Notes under the pieces: generated by a model
Databases searched by the model: none
What the model was told of the DNA's origin: nothing
The model's input: the letters and a program-made list of their open reading frames with translations, nothing else
Shown: piece by piece, positions 46,308 to 59,479 of the stretch
Position numbering within the stretch: the first letter of the stretch is position 1
Layout: every line of letters starts with the position of its first letter
Program-made: the position numbers and the translations under genes
Origin: Acheta domesticus
Taxonomy: Eukaryota > Arthropoda > Insecta > Orthoptera > Gryllidae
Direction: 5' to 3'
Assembly (NCBI GenBank): GCA_031308135.1
Contig: JAHLJT010009419.1
Coordinates: 66,957,723 to 67,021,722, forward strand
DNA: 64,000 bases

Positions 46308-49300
46308 GTCAGACAACCACTGACGTTGGTTGCTACGCGCCCGGAAAATCTTTTTGCATTATATTAATAATGACAATCTGGCAATGTTGCATTATTCAAC
46401 AATCAGTGACATTCGAATGCAAAAAGAAAATACTAAGCATTAGTTACCATACTCAATGCTGATAGCCATAACTACTGAAACTAAAAATCTTAATTTGTGA
46501 AATAGCCTATAGTGCGATTTTTATAACTTTGCCTTTCAAGCCCCTATGGCATGATGGAATATCACACGGCACGTAGCGTCTTTCGTGAAGACAAGCCTTG
46601 AGAGACAAAGTTATAAAAATTTCTCTCTAAGTCATTTGAGAGTGACCTTCCATAAATAAAAGGTGGGGTTAAAAATGGGCTTTGATGTTATAACTTTATC
46701 ACCTGGCTAGGGCCCTTTCATAATTAAAATAATTATCAACACCCACAGAACCCTATCCCAGCTGTATCTCATTTTCACAAAAAATTGACTTAGACCCTTT
46801 CGTAAGTAACCAATTCAATTATAATTCTGTATAATAAAGTTTGTTACACATTGTATTTTTATAATAAACATAACCTAGAAGGTTTTGACATAAAACTATT
46901 TTGGCCATCTCGAAACAGTTTCGCCATCTCGAAACAGTTTCGCCAACAGTCGGCTACAAATCAGAATTATAAATCATACTACTTGAAACCCGGATGGGAA
47001 AACTTGGAAAGCAAACCATCGATGTTCTCCTATTCTCGGGTTGGTACTCATTATCATCCCCATCAATACATTTAAATTTGTCGTGTCATTTTTTAAACAA
47101 AACTTTCTATAAACTATTCACGTTTCTTTTACTTAACGTCGCAAGAAGTATACTGTTTTGGACTTAATTTGGGAGAAAAATCCCACAATCTGGCATTACT
47201 GGATCGTGAATGAATGAAACCTCTAACCTGGGAATTGTGCTTACTTGCATCCAAAGAGTATATATGCTTGCATCAAAGTTGCTTGAAGTTGATGAATAAT
47301 AATGATGAAAGAAAGAAATAATAAATACTTAATAATGTTTAGTAGAAAATATATTTTCATTGGAAAAATTAAGAATTCATTATAAATTAATAACAGAATT
47401 CATTACAATTACTGTTTCTTGTAGTGAAAAAAATAGACAAGACCATAAACAAAAGTAAATATCAGAAAATAAATACGTGTATGCTAAATCAATGTATTAC
47501 GACGGTGTTGGCGAAATATTAACTTTAATTAGCTGAATTAAAATGTTGTATTATGAAAGAATAACTTTTTTGTTATAATTAATTTTATGTTGGAGAAAAC
47601 ACCACAATAGGCTACCATAAAATTATATCGTAATTTCATTAAACCCGTTTTATAATTCTCTCCATAATGTTCGACAACATTGATATTTAAGCTTGAAATG
47701 ATGTAAAAAAAACGTACCGTAGATTATATTGTGTATTAAAATTCTTTGGATTAAGTATTAATAAAATTTACAATTTTATTTGTATTCTACATATGAAAAT
47801 ATGCGGCAGAAATAATTATTAGTAGGCCTATTACACCAGTTATTTTTGTAAGGAACTATTATATATATTCTTTGAAGGATTTAATACGGAAAAAAACCAT
47901 GCGGATATTGGTGTGAATTAAATTGTGCTATTCTTTCTAAATATAACGTTTTCCAATATAAAGAGGTTTTAAATTCTTTAAATTTGAAAGAGAAACGAAA
48001 GATTTTATTTAGTCTGCAGAAAAAATGGATCACATGTAATTTCTTTGGGCATTGTCATTGCGGGTTCTTGTGTATTTTTCTTAGCGTACGGTCCAATGCA
48101 ATCGAAACTTATGCATGCGGTGAATGTGTGGATCATAGTTTCGCATTGTACGAGAATGTTTGTTAATGAATTTCTCTGATTACATTCTTATAAAATTCTC
48201 CGGTAAAACTATTACGAGAGAAAAACTTGCAGATTATGGTTATGCTTAAAGAAAGGAGTGCCTTGTGAGAAGCTGCATCGTTCCAATCTACGCGGCGTCG
48301 AACAAGATAAGTACAATATCATTTTATATTTTATCCATCTACTATTATCTTTAATTGTACAATTCCTGCTTTTTTCTGTAATGAAACTAAATGCTTTAAG
48401 CCTCTAAAATTTTGCTAGTTGCTCAAACTATTGAAATGTGCTTCTTATTGTTATAAAATAATATTAAACAATGATCATGGCGGCTGATTGTTATAAATAT
48501 TAACATTGTTTATGTTTCAATATTGTTTGTGTGCGATTGTTTTTTTAAAGGCAATGTTTGGTTCATGATTGTGTGTAATCTCAATAAGCAGTTAATTTTA
48601 ACAACAATATCATGTCTGCGATATCTGGAAAAAATGTTTAGATCATTCGTCCTCATTAATAATTATATTCGTCCTCAAATTAAGTCATGCCACCATTTTC
48701 AGTTTGACAAAGACGGAATATAATTTTACGAGAAATTACGGAACTCGCCACAATTTTAAAGAACCAGGTAAAATGTTTCTTTTGTAGTAATAGAATATGT
48801 TAAATATTAATTAGCTTTATTTAAGAAGTTGCTCTTTAGGTTAGACCTATTAATACATTTTGGGATATATCCAGCGTCCACTGGAGGAAATAAAGCCTCT
48901 GTACTGGTAGAAACCTTGTCAATGTCACAATGAGTTGTCCATAGCTAGATGCCCCGCCGTCGGGTCACAATATTCCTTTCTATGCTACTTGAAGTTTGTT
49001 GTATTTTTATCCCTGACATTCCACATTTTTTTAAAGGGTTTTCGTAACGAAAATCAAAAGATACTTTTTTTTCAGAAATAAGTTCCTTTTATTTCAGGAA
49101 AATATTTTCTTCAAAGAAAAAAATGTTTATTCTACAACTTGGTCTACAAAATTCGAATCAGATGGTAATACAAATAGGTTTTTAATAATTTTTAAAAAAT
49201 AATCAATTTATGATTTACATTCAAATGACAATTTCCATTGCATTAATACACATAATTTAGTTGTACTATAATAAAAACAAAACAAACATTTCTGAGCAAT

Positions 49301-49324
49301 TTTATCATATTATATTAATGTCTG
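46308..49324. other. No gene seen
   Basis: AT-rich. A degenerate foldback lies at about 46516-46620 (tttttataactttg and its complement). Small hairpin aacgtcag/ctgacgtt at 46306-46328. Reading frames are short and unmatched. Confidence 0.5.
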
Positions 49325-50023
49325 TTACATTAAGCACATAAACAACCCTTTGCGGTCCTTTGTCCCGCGTGGTGGGACGCATCGTTTTCCTCGTTGCAGA
49401 CCCTTTAAATCCCCAGGTAGCTGGTTGCTCCGCTCCGGCGCGCCGCGGCATAAGCAACTGTATTCAGGTTCCAAAAGAACTTTAGTATTATTACAAAAAA
49501 AACATTTTAATTTATTTGCCCAATTCATGGTTTCCTGTATTATTTCAATAGTATACCTTTCCATTGCGGCTCTCACACGCAACCAATCTTTATAAATGAG
49601 GTCTCTTTTGAATAGAATGTTACGGAGTGTCACTCTTCTTCCTCTTCCGCTTCGTCCTCCGCCTCTTTCTGGAGAGAGTAACAGATGTTTTGAATTTAGA
49701 TTAATATACAAAAAATAAGTAAAATTACAAATACTCTTTAATTCATTATAGGTTTTAAAATCAAAATAAGCAATGTAATGTTATACACAATTTTTACACT
49801 TTAATAATTATTTTTACCTTCTAAATTTCCTTCTTCTACATCTGACAAATCATTCTCATTTTCATTAATATTTTTACTTTTCATTTCAATTATAACTGAT
49901 TGTAATTTATTAATTTCTTCTTTATATGAATTATTATTTTGTTTCAAATTTTGATTTTCTTCTAAAATATTAAAATTTTTTTTCAAGTTCAACTATTTTC
50001 TTATTTTTCTCGTCTTCCATCAT
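49325..50023 (-). CDS. Candidate two-exon gene or recent pseudogene, function unknown
   Basis: On the minus strand, exon A (50023-49818) and exon B (49668-49325) are joined by a 149-bp interval with a good donor (gaag|gtaaaa) and a pyrimidine-rich acceptor (ctctctccag). The splice keeps frame and gives ...DVEEGNLE-ERGGGRSGRGRR.... Exon A is Lys/Glu/Asn-rich, probably coiled coil. Exon B has a basic GRSGRGRR stretch, a CFFC...CLC cysteine group and ends ...GLFMCLM. The ATG at 50023/50020 is one base out of frame with the rest because of an A8 run (49976-49983), so this is either a pseudogene or a sequence error. No family was recognised. Exons upstream of 50023 were not resolved; an acceptor-20 nt-donor pattern lies near 50208-50235. 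Confidence 0.3.
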
Positions 50024-50412
50024 GTATTCACAAATCATTCTTTTAATTCATAATAATTTTTGCAATTCGATGATTTATTAAAACAAATAAAATAGTAATT
50101 TAATAAACATTAGTTTAAATAAGTATATGTAGTAAAAAAATTTAGTCTATAACATTTTCAGCTTAAATTATTTAGTAATATTATAAATTAATCTAATAAA
50201 ACATACCTTGTTAATCTGTTTCCTTTCTGTAAAGAATAATGAGAAAATTGATTTTTGTAAAGAAAATGACACCTTAACAACTATTTTAATCAGGTTGCTA
50301 TCGTGTAACATTTGACATTCAAATTTCAAATATTCTATTATTATATTTATATAGTGCATATAGAGATACTGTAACTACAGTCCCAATCACCATCATAAAA
50401 TAATTATGTAAA
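50024..50412. other. No certain gene
   Basis: AT-rich. A donor-like aacaag|gtatgt site and an acceptor-like ctttacag site on the minus strand could belong to the candidate gene just downstream, but this is unproven. Confidence 0.4.
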
Positions 50413-50534
50413 TACGTAGGTCAGTCCAAAAGTAATGCATTCTTTTTTTTTTCTACTTAAAAAAATTAAGTTAAGTGAAAAATTTGAATTTGGCGCCATT
50501 CCTCAAACCACCTTCTGCAATCCACAGCAGTATA

Positions 50535-50790
50535 CTGCGATTTTTGTAGGAAGAGCTCTCAAGATAACTCAAATCCCATCTTCGCGATGGAATATGTCAC
50601 GGCATTTCGTATCATTCACAGTCGTTCCGCTAGATTTCGCACGATCGCGACCGTATGAAGCAGTGCTTGCGAATTGCGATCATGCGACTTCTACCGGCAA
50701 GACCGAGAAAAGACGCGAAATGCCGTGACATATTCCATCGCGAAGATGGGATTTGAGTTATCTTGAGAGCTCTTCCTACAAAAATCGCAG
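50535..50790. mobile_element. Perfect palindromic insert in the mariner leader
   Basis: Arms at 50531-50609 and 50716-50794 are exact reverse complements over 79 bp, with a 106-bp loop. The outermost TATA of both arms can be read as TA or TATA target duplication, leaving an insert starting ctgcgatttttgtagg. It sits between the left terminal repeat and the transposase start, where typical mariners have only a short leader. Confidence 0.75.
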
Positions 50791-50814
50791 TATAGTAACT
50801 TTCTGCGTCAACAG

Positions 50815-51882
50815 GTGGCAGCACAGCAGAAGTTTGTAAGATGGCCGACGCGTTGTGTGATTGAATTCTTGAATGCAGAAGGTGAAACGCCCATACACAT
50901 TCATGAAAGACTGAAGAAGGTGTATGGTGTTGTGACAGTGGATGTCAGCACTGTTAGACGATGGATTCGTCGCTGTAAGGAAGCTGAAGGGCAAACACCG
51001 TTGACTGACGAAAAGCGGAGCGGCAGGCCGGTGAGTGCAGTGACTCCACACAACATTCAGCAAGTTGATGACTTCATTCGTGATGACCGTCGGGTGACTG
51101 CAGATGAAGTGTGTCGCATTATTTCTGTTAGTAAAGGCAGTGTGATCACGATCATTCAACAGTTGGGGTACTCAAAAGTTTGTGCACGATGGGTTCCAAG
51201 AATGTTAACCGATCAGAATAAAGAGGCAAGGAAAACAATAGCCTCCCAACACTTGCAGCGCTTCCGTTTGGAGGGAGATGAGTTTCTGATAAAAATTGTG
51301 ACCGGGGACGAAACATGGGTGCATTTTTTTGAACCCGAATCAAAGAGGCAGTCAATGGAGTGGCGTCACACAAGCTCGCCGAGGAAGAAAAAATTCAAAA
51401 CTGTGCGATCGGCAGGGAAAGTTATGGCAACAGTTTTCTGGGATACAGAGGGTGTGATTATGGTTGATTTTTTGGAGCAGGGATGCACAATAAATTCTGT
51501 TTAATACGTCACAACCCTCAAAAAACTTAAAGCGCGTCTTCAGCGAGTTCGCCCAACAAAATCAATGGCAGATGTTCTTCTTTTGCATGACAATGCAAGA
51601 CCACACACCAGTCGTCACACCTCTGACGAGATTGTCAAAATTGGATGGGAAGTTTTGTCTCATCCCCCATACAGCCCTGACCTGGCACCATCAGACTTCC
51701 ATCTGTTCGGGCCACTAAAAGAAGCTCATCGTGGGATTCATTTTGAAGATGAGGCCGTCAAAGCATCCGTGTGTCAATGGCTTAGGAAGTAGGGCTGTGA
51801 TTTTTACCGTGCTGGGATACATGCCCTTGTTAAAAGATGGACCAAAACTGTAGAGATGGGCGGAGATTACATTGAAAAATGA
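50815..51882 (+). pseudogene. mariner transposase, inactivated by two stops and loss of ATG
   Basis: A 355-codon frame without frameshifts, the usual mariner length. The N-terminal half holds two helix-turn-helix regions with the linker RSGRP at about residues 68-72. The catalytic core is complete: D165 in TGDETW, D259 in HDNARPH and D294 in YSPDLAPSD, with 34 residues between the last two (DD34D). Inactivating changes are stops at codon 230 (51502-51504) and codon 326 (51790-51792), and a GTG where the start ATG is expected (50815). All three are single-base changes, so the copy is not old. Confidence 0.92.
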
Positions 51883-51992
51883 CAAAGTGATCCTCAATAT
51901 TGTGGTTTTCAACCTATGTAATTGAATTTAAATTTCCTGACAATTAAACGTAAAAAAAAATAGGAGGCATTACTTTTTGACTGACCCTCGTA

Positions 51993-54900
51993 ATATTGCA
52001 ATATATAATGCAAAACATGAAATGAAACAAACAAAATTTTATTCACAAAATTGATCATGTAAAAATATAAAATGAATGGAACAAACCCAACTGTATCTAC
52101 GAAAGATAACATAATTTTTTTAATAAAACATAAGTATTATTACAAATCATGTTACAAATAGTGGTTTAATAACTCCATCTCTTTTCAGGTTCTCGAGAAA
52201 CACTTTTTATTTCTTACTAACATATTTCATAGTGTATTGAGACGTTTGACGTGTATTTGTTAAGATAATTTTTTTAGTTAAAAAAGGATTTTATTGCATT
52301 TTTGAGTTTTGAGACCACTACTTGGTAAATGTTTATTTTTTCTGTAGTTTTATTTCATTTTTTAATACTTACATGCTCAACTCTTAAGTAGAAAAACGCT
52401 GCTGTCGCCGCCCTAACCACTATCGCGTAAAATTAACTAGATCCTGTCAATGCAGTGTCAATTTCTTTCAACAGTGTATGGGCAGAGTAAATGTAGAGAG
52501 ATCCCTAAAGTCTTTTTTCGTAATTTGAGTCTTTGGTACGGACAGTTTTATATCATTCAATCTACTCCAAATAATTTGTCATGGCAAATAATTGGCATAA
52601 CCGACGAAAGATATATTTCGCAGTGTAGAAATCACGAAGTGAATGTTTAAGACCATTTTTAAGACATTTTTAAAGACTTTTAAGGCATAAATGCACTGTT
52701 TTTAGGACATGTTTATGTAGTTTTTAGACCATCTGAATCATAGCCCTACTTATAACCATTATAGTCCAATCACTTTGATTATCGTACTGCAAAATCGCAA
52801 ACGATGTCACCTATGTCCAAATAACCTATTACATCTTACTCTATCTTTCTTGTTACAAAAAAATTACATGCCTGTAATATTGAATGTTTTATATTATTTA
52901 GTGATAGTATTAAACATTGCATTGTAAACATAAATGTAAATTTTAAAATGTAAATTAGATTTTGATCGCTTATGACCAACAAGTTGCACAGCGATGTATA
53001 ATAAATTAAAATAAAAAAATCTATATTTTACATTGTTTAAATGCGGTGATTTAGAACAAACAGATCAATTTGTTTTGAGACTATAAGGTAAATAATATAC
53101 TAACGTTTCCCCTGTGTGAATGCACGTCATTTGGAATGGGGATTTGGAATCGATTAGTAAATTGCTTTCGACTTGATGGCTTACTGGACAAATGGAATGT
53201 AAAAATAAAGGAAAATGTGATGAGCAATTTACGTTATGCAAAAACCTTGCGAGCGCGACGTTGCTATTCATGGATTGTGGAAATGTGTTGCATTTCAAAT
53301 ACCTGTAGAGATTTGTATTCACACAAATTACTTGTTTTGTCCATCTGCAGAGCTCAATTAATGTTATTACACGACGCTTTTTCCTTCAACAAACTTTCGC
53401 AAGTAGTAATTATGTTATTCTAGTGGTAATTTCATGTTGAATTTGAATGCCTTCTTCAGCATTGACTGTTAAGTGTACGTTGTCGATTTCCAGGTTTTTA
53501 ATACTTACTTCACCAGGCTCGCCAGCGAACCTGGAAACCTTGAAAACCGAGGGGAAAAAACTGGGAATTTGTAAATTTCATTTGAAAATCGGGATTTTTT
53601 GTTATTTTGAGATTGATCCCCAACTTTTAACACATTCACATACACCATCTTATTTAGTGAATTGTTTGATTCAACTCGATACTTGAAAATGGTGATAGGT
53701 AAAACCGAGTACGTATGAAAAATATCACATTGTACTCTTCAGGATTGCGAAGTCCTTTACTCGTACGTTCCACGACTTCAATCACTGTCGCATGTGTAGG
53801 TGCAACGTGTGTAGAATACGTAACATCACACCTATGTGGTTGTCTATACAGGCTATCCGCCAACGTGGACCACCCTCATAACTTTTAAACGGTTCAGGAT
53901 ATCGAAATGCAGTTTTCGCTGAATAATGCAGAATCATGGGGCAAGTAACTTGCCGTAGAGAGATGGTCTATAATATTTTTAGTTTTCGTTAAATTTAATC
54001 ACCTTTGATTTTTTAAATGGAACTATATATTTTTCTCACCAGCAATGGATAGATCATGAAAATAGGAATAAAATGACGTATCACATGCTAGTATTTTGAT
54101 AGTTATCACGTCCATGATACTCAGGAATTTTTTCCTTATTTGGTAGAAGAGCGCAGTTGAAGCTATCTTAGCTTATAGCCTACCCGGAGATTGAGTAGCA
54201 GTGTTCGAATTTATAGAGGGCACGAAGAAATGAACATGCGGAGATTTTGACGGCGTTGCGTCCCAGGAAATACGAATACACTATGTTCTCAGACCCCTAT
54301 TTGGGAGGTAGTGACACTAACATTGAAAGACATTGGCTCTCTGTTTTTGATTAATGTGCCCATATGTAATTCTGTTATAATACTAATTACTATAAAGTTC
54401 GATTACAATTTTATATAATATTGTTATATTAAAACTCTTTGCTGTGACATTATCACATCAGTCTGCGATGAGTTCGTGTGACCGCCAGTTTCATCAACCT
54501 TCGTCAAATCGGTCTTAATTTTCATTTCCATGAATGTCAAATATTTGACGCCTCGTAACGTTTCACCGCCACTTTTGAGATAGAAATTAAGCCCCGTTAG
54601 CTTTGACGATTTGTCAAGTGTCGTAAGTTAATTTATCTTCCTCATACTGAAATTGAATGCAGTCACAATGCGATTCCGAATTGGCTGGTGAATAAAGATG
54701 ATGTTCGACCTATTATATTTCAATGAAGTTGGCATTGAAGGAGATTTTTTTACTGATATGTTACTTCTTGTTCATTGCCTTCGATACGGAGATCGATATT
54801 CATTGCATAACTTACTGTAACTTACCCATCTCAATCAGGTTTTTGTCCAGTTTCCCTGATCCATTGAGCAAATACTGAGATGATCACTTGTTTTGCTTCT

Positions 54901-57900
54901 GGACGTAAATGTAGCTTCACTGTGCGCACGTTTTGTTGAGCACTCCTTTTGCTTGTAGTGGCAGGAGCAGAACAGCAGTTCATTTTACCGTTCAAATTGA
55001 TTTTCTATAAATCGGGAACACAAAATTTTCTAATTTCTATTTTTCTAAAATAATAATTTTTCTAGATTCTTTTTTTAGTTTTCAAATGTTGCTAATTTTG
55101 CGTTTTTTTAAATTTTGGGCCTCAACAAAATGTGCGCATATAATCTTTCCCCCCATATAGCTTCATGTGGCTAGGAGAGCTATGAATTGGGTTATGGAGA
55201 AACGAACATTCTGGAAAACGCTCGCTCGATCCTGGAAAGACACAATGTATCCCTCTCATTAGAAGATTATATAAAGGAATAAGCAACCATTGAATAAACC
55301 GTTCACCTTTTTACCTTTTTCTCACGGAAAAGCCACCTCCTTTTAGATAATTTTTCTCCAACAAGTTTTGCTTGTTACTTGAGCACCCTTCCCGCTCAAA
55401 GGCGGTTATTCTTTGGAAGGCAGTGGAGGGGCGACACTAGTACCAATTTGGAAAGTTTAACCTGTTCTCATGGAACGTTAATAACGCTCATTGCAACTCG
55501 TTCCCTGTGCCAAAATCAAAACTGCCGTTAAGTTCCTGTTGCGACATTTGAATTTTGCGACAATGCCAATAGGTTAAAACGGAAATCTCCATGCCGTTTT
55601 CTTTGTGTATGTAGCGTTTTGCGGCGAGGGACAAGTAGGAACTGCCACCTTGCGAAGGGATGCTGAACTAACAAGTAGGCTCCGCCAACGACTCAGAGCA
55701 AAGAGGTTCATCCGCGCCCTTTTCGCACCCAGCAAGTCCGACGCGGCACGTTTAAAATGCTGATTCTAAGCTGGTAATTAAGGCCAAAGATTGTTATTAA
55801 AAACCAATCTTCCGCCGCGGCGCCAAATTTGAATCATTTATTGACGCCAATGTGCCAACACGTCATATACAGTTGTTACTGTTTTTTCCATCAAATAAAC
55901 AAATACCTGGATCGAAAGATCGTGGTTATGAGGGAAATAGTACAACAGTTGAATGTTGCTAGAACTCTTACGAAGGGAATTATGGGTGAGAAATATGAAA
56001 TGTCCATCCACTTGAAATTAAATAATTACTTAGTAAATACGTAAATATGAATAATTAAAATATGTAAAAAATAAAATCATGTATGTACCACGGGAGTTAA
56101 ATCATCTTGGGCGACAAAAATCCCTCCGACCAAAGGCCCTTATAACACCGTTGGTGCATAAAATAACTATTTTATCTGCCATCTATCGTTTCTATAACGG
56201 AGGAAGGAAAGTTCGTTTTCCCTTCTGGGAAGATCGCGAAAAACATTCTTGCCCTCCTGTTGAGGCTTCAGCAACACGTGTAAATACCACGCACTGTAGC
56301 AGTATTTAAGCAATTGCAGATGAAAATGTCTCTTTACTTACAGATCCTGTATCCATTGGGGGACAAAATTCCATTGTAATTGCTTTCACAAGATGAAAAT
56401 ATACTGTAGCTCAAAATCCTAATGCTATCAAGTTACGCGTTAGAGGCTTATTACTGTTTGAGAGGTATTTCAAACGTGGTTTTGTTTCTTCTAAAATCTT
56501 CAGGATTACTGCCTTCGACATTCTGCATCTGGTTACGAACTAAGCATCGTCCAAAAGTCATCAAAATTAATTTGTTTTTGAGAAATTGCTCATTCTGGAT
56601 TCATGCTTTCAAAAAATTCAGTATTCAGTATTTCAGCATCAAAATTATCACCCATGTCATCACACATGCGCCACTTCAACAGCAAAAGAGTAAAATAACA
56701 AAGCCAACGAAATACAATGCACACATTTGATGCGTCCTTACATGATAACAGGTGTTTAACGAGTAGTCTAGTTGGCAGAGGGTACTGTTCAATCAAAATA
56801 TGACGAATATTTTGATGATCGTCAAACGAAACGACCTTAATGAAACGTATGTTATTAAAGGAAGGTTTTGTGAGCATGTGAAAAATGATTTAAGATTTTT
56901 TTCTTCTTTATTCTTGGCATATGTTACCGTTATGCTTGCAGTTAACAAGTTGAGAAACTGCCTAAACGATCATTGTTTTCATATTCATTAGAGATCACAG
57001 CTGTAGTACGTATTTCAATCATTTAAAGCGTTACAGTCCTAAATTTAATATTAAGCAAGACTAGATGGAAAGTTCGAAAACACATAAATATTTTAAAATT
57101 CGAACGTAATTAAAACAAAATCAGATTGAATTTTCCATTCGTAGAAACTATTAAGTACAAAAAACGTAATTCCTGTTTTTTAAAAAAGCCCGTATATCTC
57201 GCAAATCAATTTAAATTGTAATGAAAACTGTTCTGATCCTAAATACTATTACTGGACATCTTTGTAAAATAGTTTTAGTGCAAAATCGATTAAGTGATCT
57301 TCAAATTTTTATAAATTCAAAATCCAAAATTGAAAGATTTAATGGTTCTCGAAATATGAAGATTTTTAGTTCCGGAAATTCAAAAGCATTAAAAATGGGA
57401 ATAGTACATTGTTATGAAGTGTACTTTTCCCAATTTCCGTGTAAATAGTCCAAACAAAATAAGAATTTTTGTGTAACCCTGCAAATGAAATATGGACGTC
57501 AGGGAATCTAGAGCTATTCTCTAAATTCGCGAGGTCTGTGTAGTAATGTCGACAGCAGAATATCCATTTTGAAAAAATATTCCTTCTAGCATGTTAAAGA
57601 CGTAAGTTCTTCACGGTAACCGATGCACGGAATACGATATTTCAAACACTGCTTTGGCATCAGTCGACTTTCCGGCTGAAAAAACTTTCTTAAACTTTTC
57701 AGGACTCTGAATATTAATTAGTAACATATGCTTACTAGAAAAATTCTTAGATTTCTTTAAAGCTCGTTTTTGTAAAAATACTCTACATGCAAGTAGTGGG
57801 TGTGCGAGAGAAACGTGTATGAGTAATATAGTACGGTTACATATGCGCAGAAAAAAGTGTTGAAATGTGCGAAAGAGGACTTAAAAAATTTATATTTTTA

Positions 57901-58589
57901 TGCATTGAAAACCGAGATAAAAACTTGAATTCGAAAAAGCCAGATCGCTGGCCACCCTGTTCACGCTCCTTTTATAATTTACGGTGTCAATAGTGGTTTC
58001 CCATTACTCGATGTAAAGATGACGTAATCGCCATAATTTAGATTATCATTTAAGAACTTCATTCGACTGTAGCGAATGCTTTTTATTATACTTAAGTTTG
58101 AGAAGTGGTGAAACTGAATCATTTTTCGGACAAATACGTAATCAAATAAATGCGCCAAAGCTCTTAGGTTGGAGCTCAAGGGACGATCACCGATTTAAAC
58201 TTCACCTCTATTTGATCACACATTATATTTACTTCTTTTTATTAAAATTACGAGACGAGAAAATCTTGCAATGAAAAGAGAAAAAAAATAATTTAAAACT
58301 GTTTTAAGACAGTCACATAGATGATGAGTAGGTTGTGATTGTTTTAAAATTGAGATATAAAATGTGTAAATCCATCTGAAAAGAAAGTTATTTTTCTATA
58401 AAACATATATTTGTTTGCTTTTGTAAATGACATTGCAGCGATCTGCAACATTAATAATTGTTGGTACTAACATGAAAGAATAATTACCGAACTCGTGGCT
58501 GGATCTTGCCCCATCGTTTGTTAAACATCGTTGAACTTTTTCTTTGTTGCACAATTTAAATTGTATTTGCAAATTGTGTCATAGAAAGC
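51993..58589. other. Long AT-rich region without recognised genes
   Basis: The reading frames at 53136, 56079, 56422 and on the minus strand at 56590 were examined and match no family I know. A GC-richer patch lies at 55380-55760. No RNA gene, tandem repeat or clear inverted repeat was found. Old transposon remnants too decayed to read are likely. Confidence 0.45.
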
Positions 58590-58690
58590 GTGGTGTCCAG
58601 GCTATCCGTGATGAGCCGCGTCGTCGTTTTTGTGGCTGACGTTTCGGCCAACATATTGTGGCCTTCATGATACAAATTTTATAGAATATA
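58590..58690 (-). repeat. Possible Penelope-like element 3' end
   Basis: The minus strand reads gaaggccacaatatgttggc followed by cgaaacgtcagccac. A 'GAAG.....(short stem)...CGAAACGTC' block of this kind is frequent at the 3' ends of Penelope-like elements. It lies downstream of the RT fossil at 59480-60645 in the same orientation. The stretch between them (58691-59479) shows no readable GIY-YIG domain. Confidence 0.35.
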
Positions 58691-59479
58691 AAATTAACAA
58701 AAAAATTAAATAAATTTTACTTTCCTGGGGGGCGGGGACTATTAACTTTCATCTGACCGTATCCCTCGTTATCGGGATACCTTCAGAAGAACAATAAAAA
58801 GGTTCGGCAAAATTCAACGAAGATAGACACTGCTGAACAGTTTCATTTATATGGGTAGCGCGATTTCCTTAACAGGACCGCTACAGAATGGGACCGCTAC
58901 AGAATGACATTGTTAGCAACTTTTTTCTTTATTTCAATTCTCGTTAGCTTTAGGAAGACCTGTGTAGAATAGTAATACGTTTGCTTGCTACTTCTTTGTT
59001 ATTTGACTTTCTTTGAAACACCCGATGTCCCTCCCATATTTTCATTGTTTCTTATTTCTAACACTTGGAGTGTTTCTTTTCAGCAACCAAGTAAATTTCT
59101 TAAAGCATAAGAGCTTCCTGCGGGCGAGACGGTTGGTATCTACTTCGCTTTGAAATGTCATAATATGGTCGGGAACTTCGAGACGCGTTGCGCAAAGACG
59201 CAACAAATGTTTTAAAAAAAACTTTCTTCTCAAGACAGTGTCGAATGTAACAGGTGCTACACGAGTCCCTACAATGAGAACAGGAAAACAGTGATGGCTA
59301 GTGAAAGTATAACAAACCAAATACAATGAACCTATAAAAACGCACTGAAGCATCATGTACGTTTACTGCTAGGTATATTGAAGAATTTTTAAATATGATT
59401 TAGTTTTACATTTTAGATCCTTTTTCTTCAAAATCTACAATTTTTTCAAAACTACATATTTGTGTAGTGTTTTACGAAA

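Larger units (their letters stand above)
50415..51990 (+). mobile_element. mariner transposon with nested hairpin
   Basis: Terminal repeats cgtaggtcagtccaaaagta (left) and the complement of cgagggtcagtcaaaaagta (right) are flanked by TA (50413-50414 and 51991-51992). The body carries a DD34D transposase. The length is 1576 bp, but about 1.32 kb once the hairpin at 50535-50790 is subtracted, which is normal for mariner. Confidence 0.93.

Noticed and set aside
56079..56991. Cluster of frames that might be a transposase
   Set aside because: No recognised motif on either strand after reading each frame. Kept only as part of an unassigned region.
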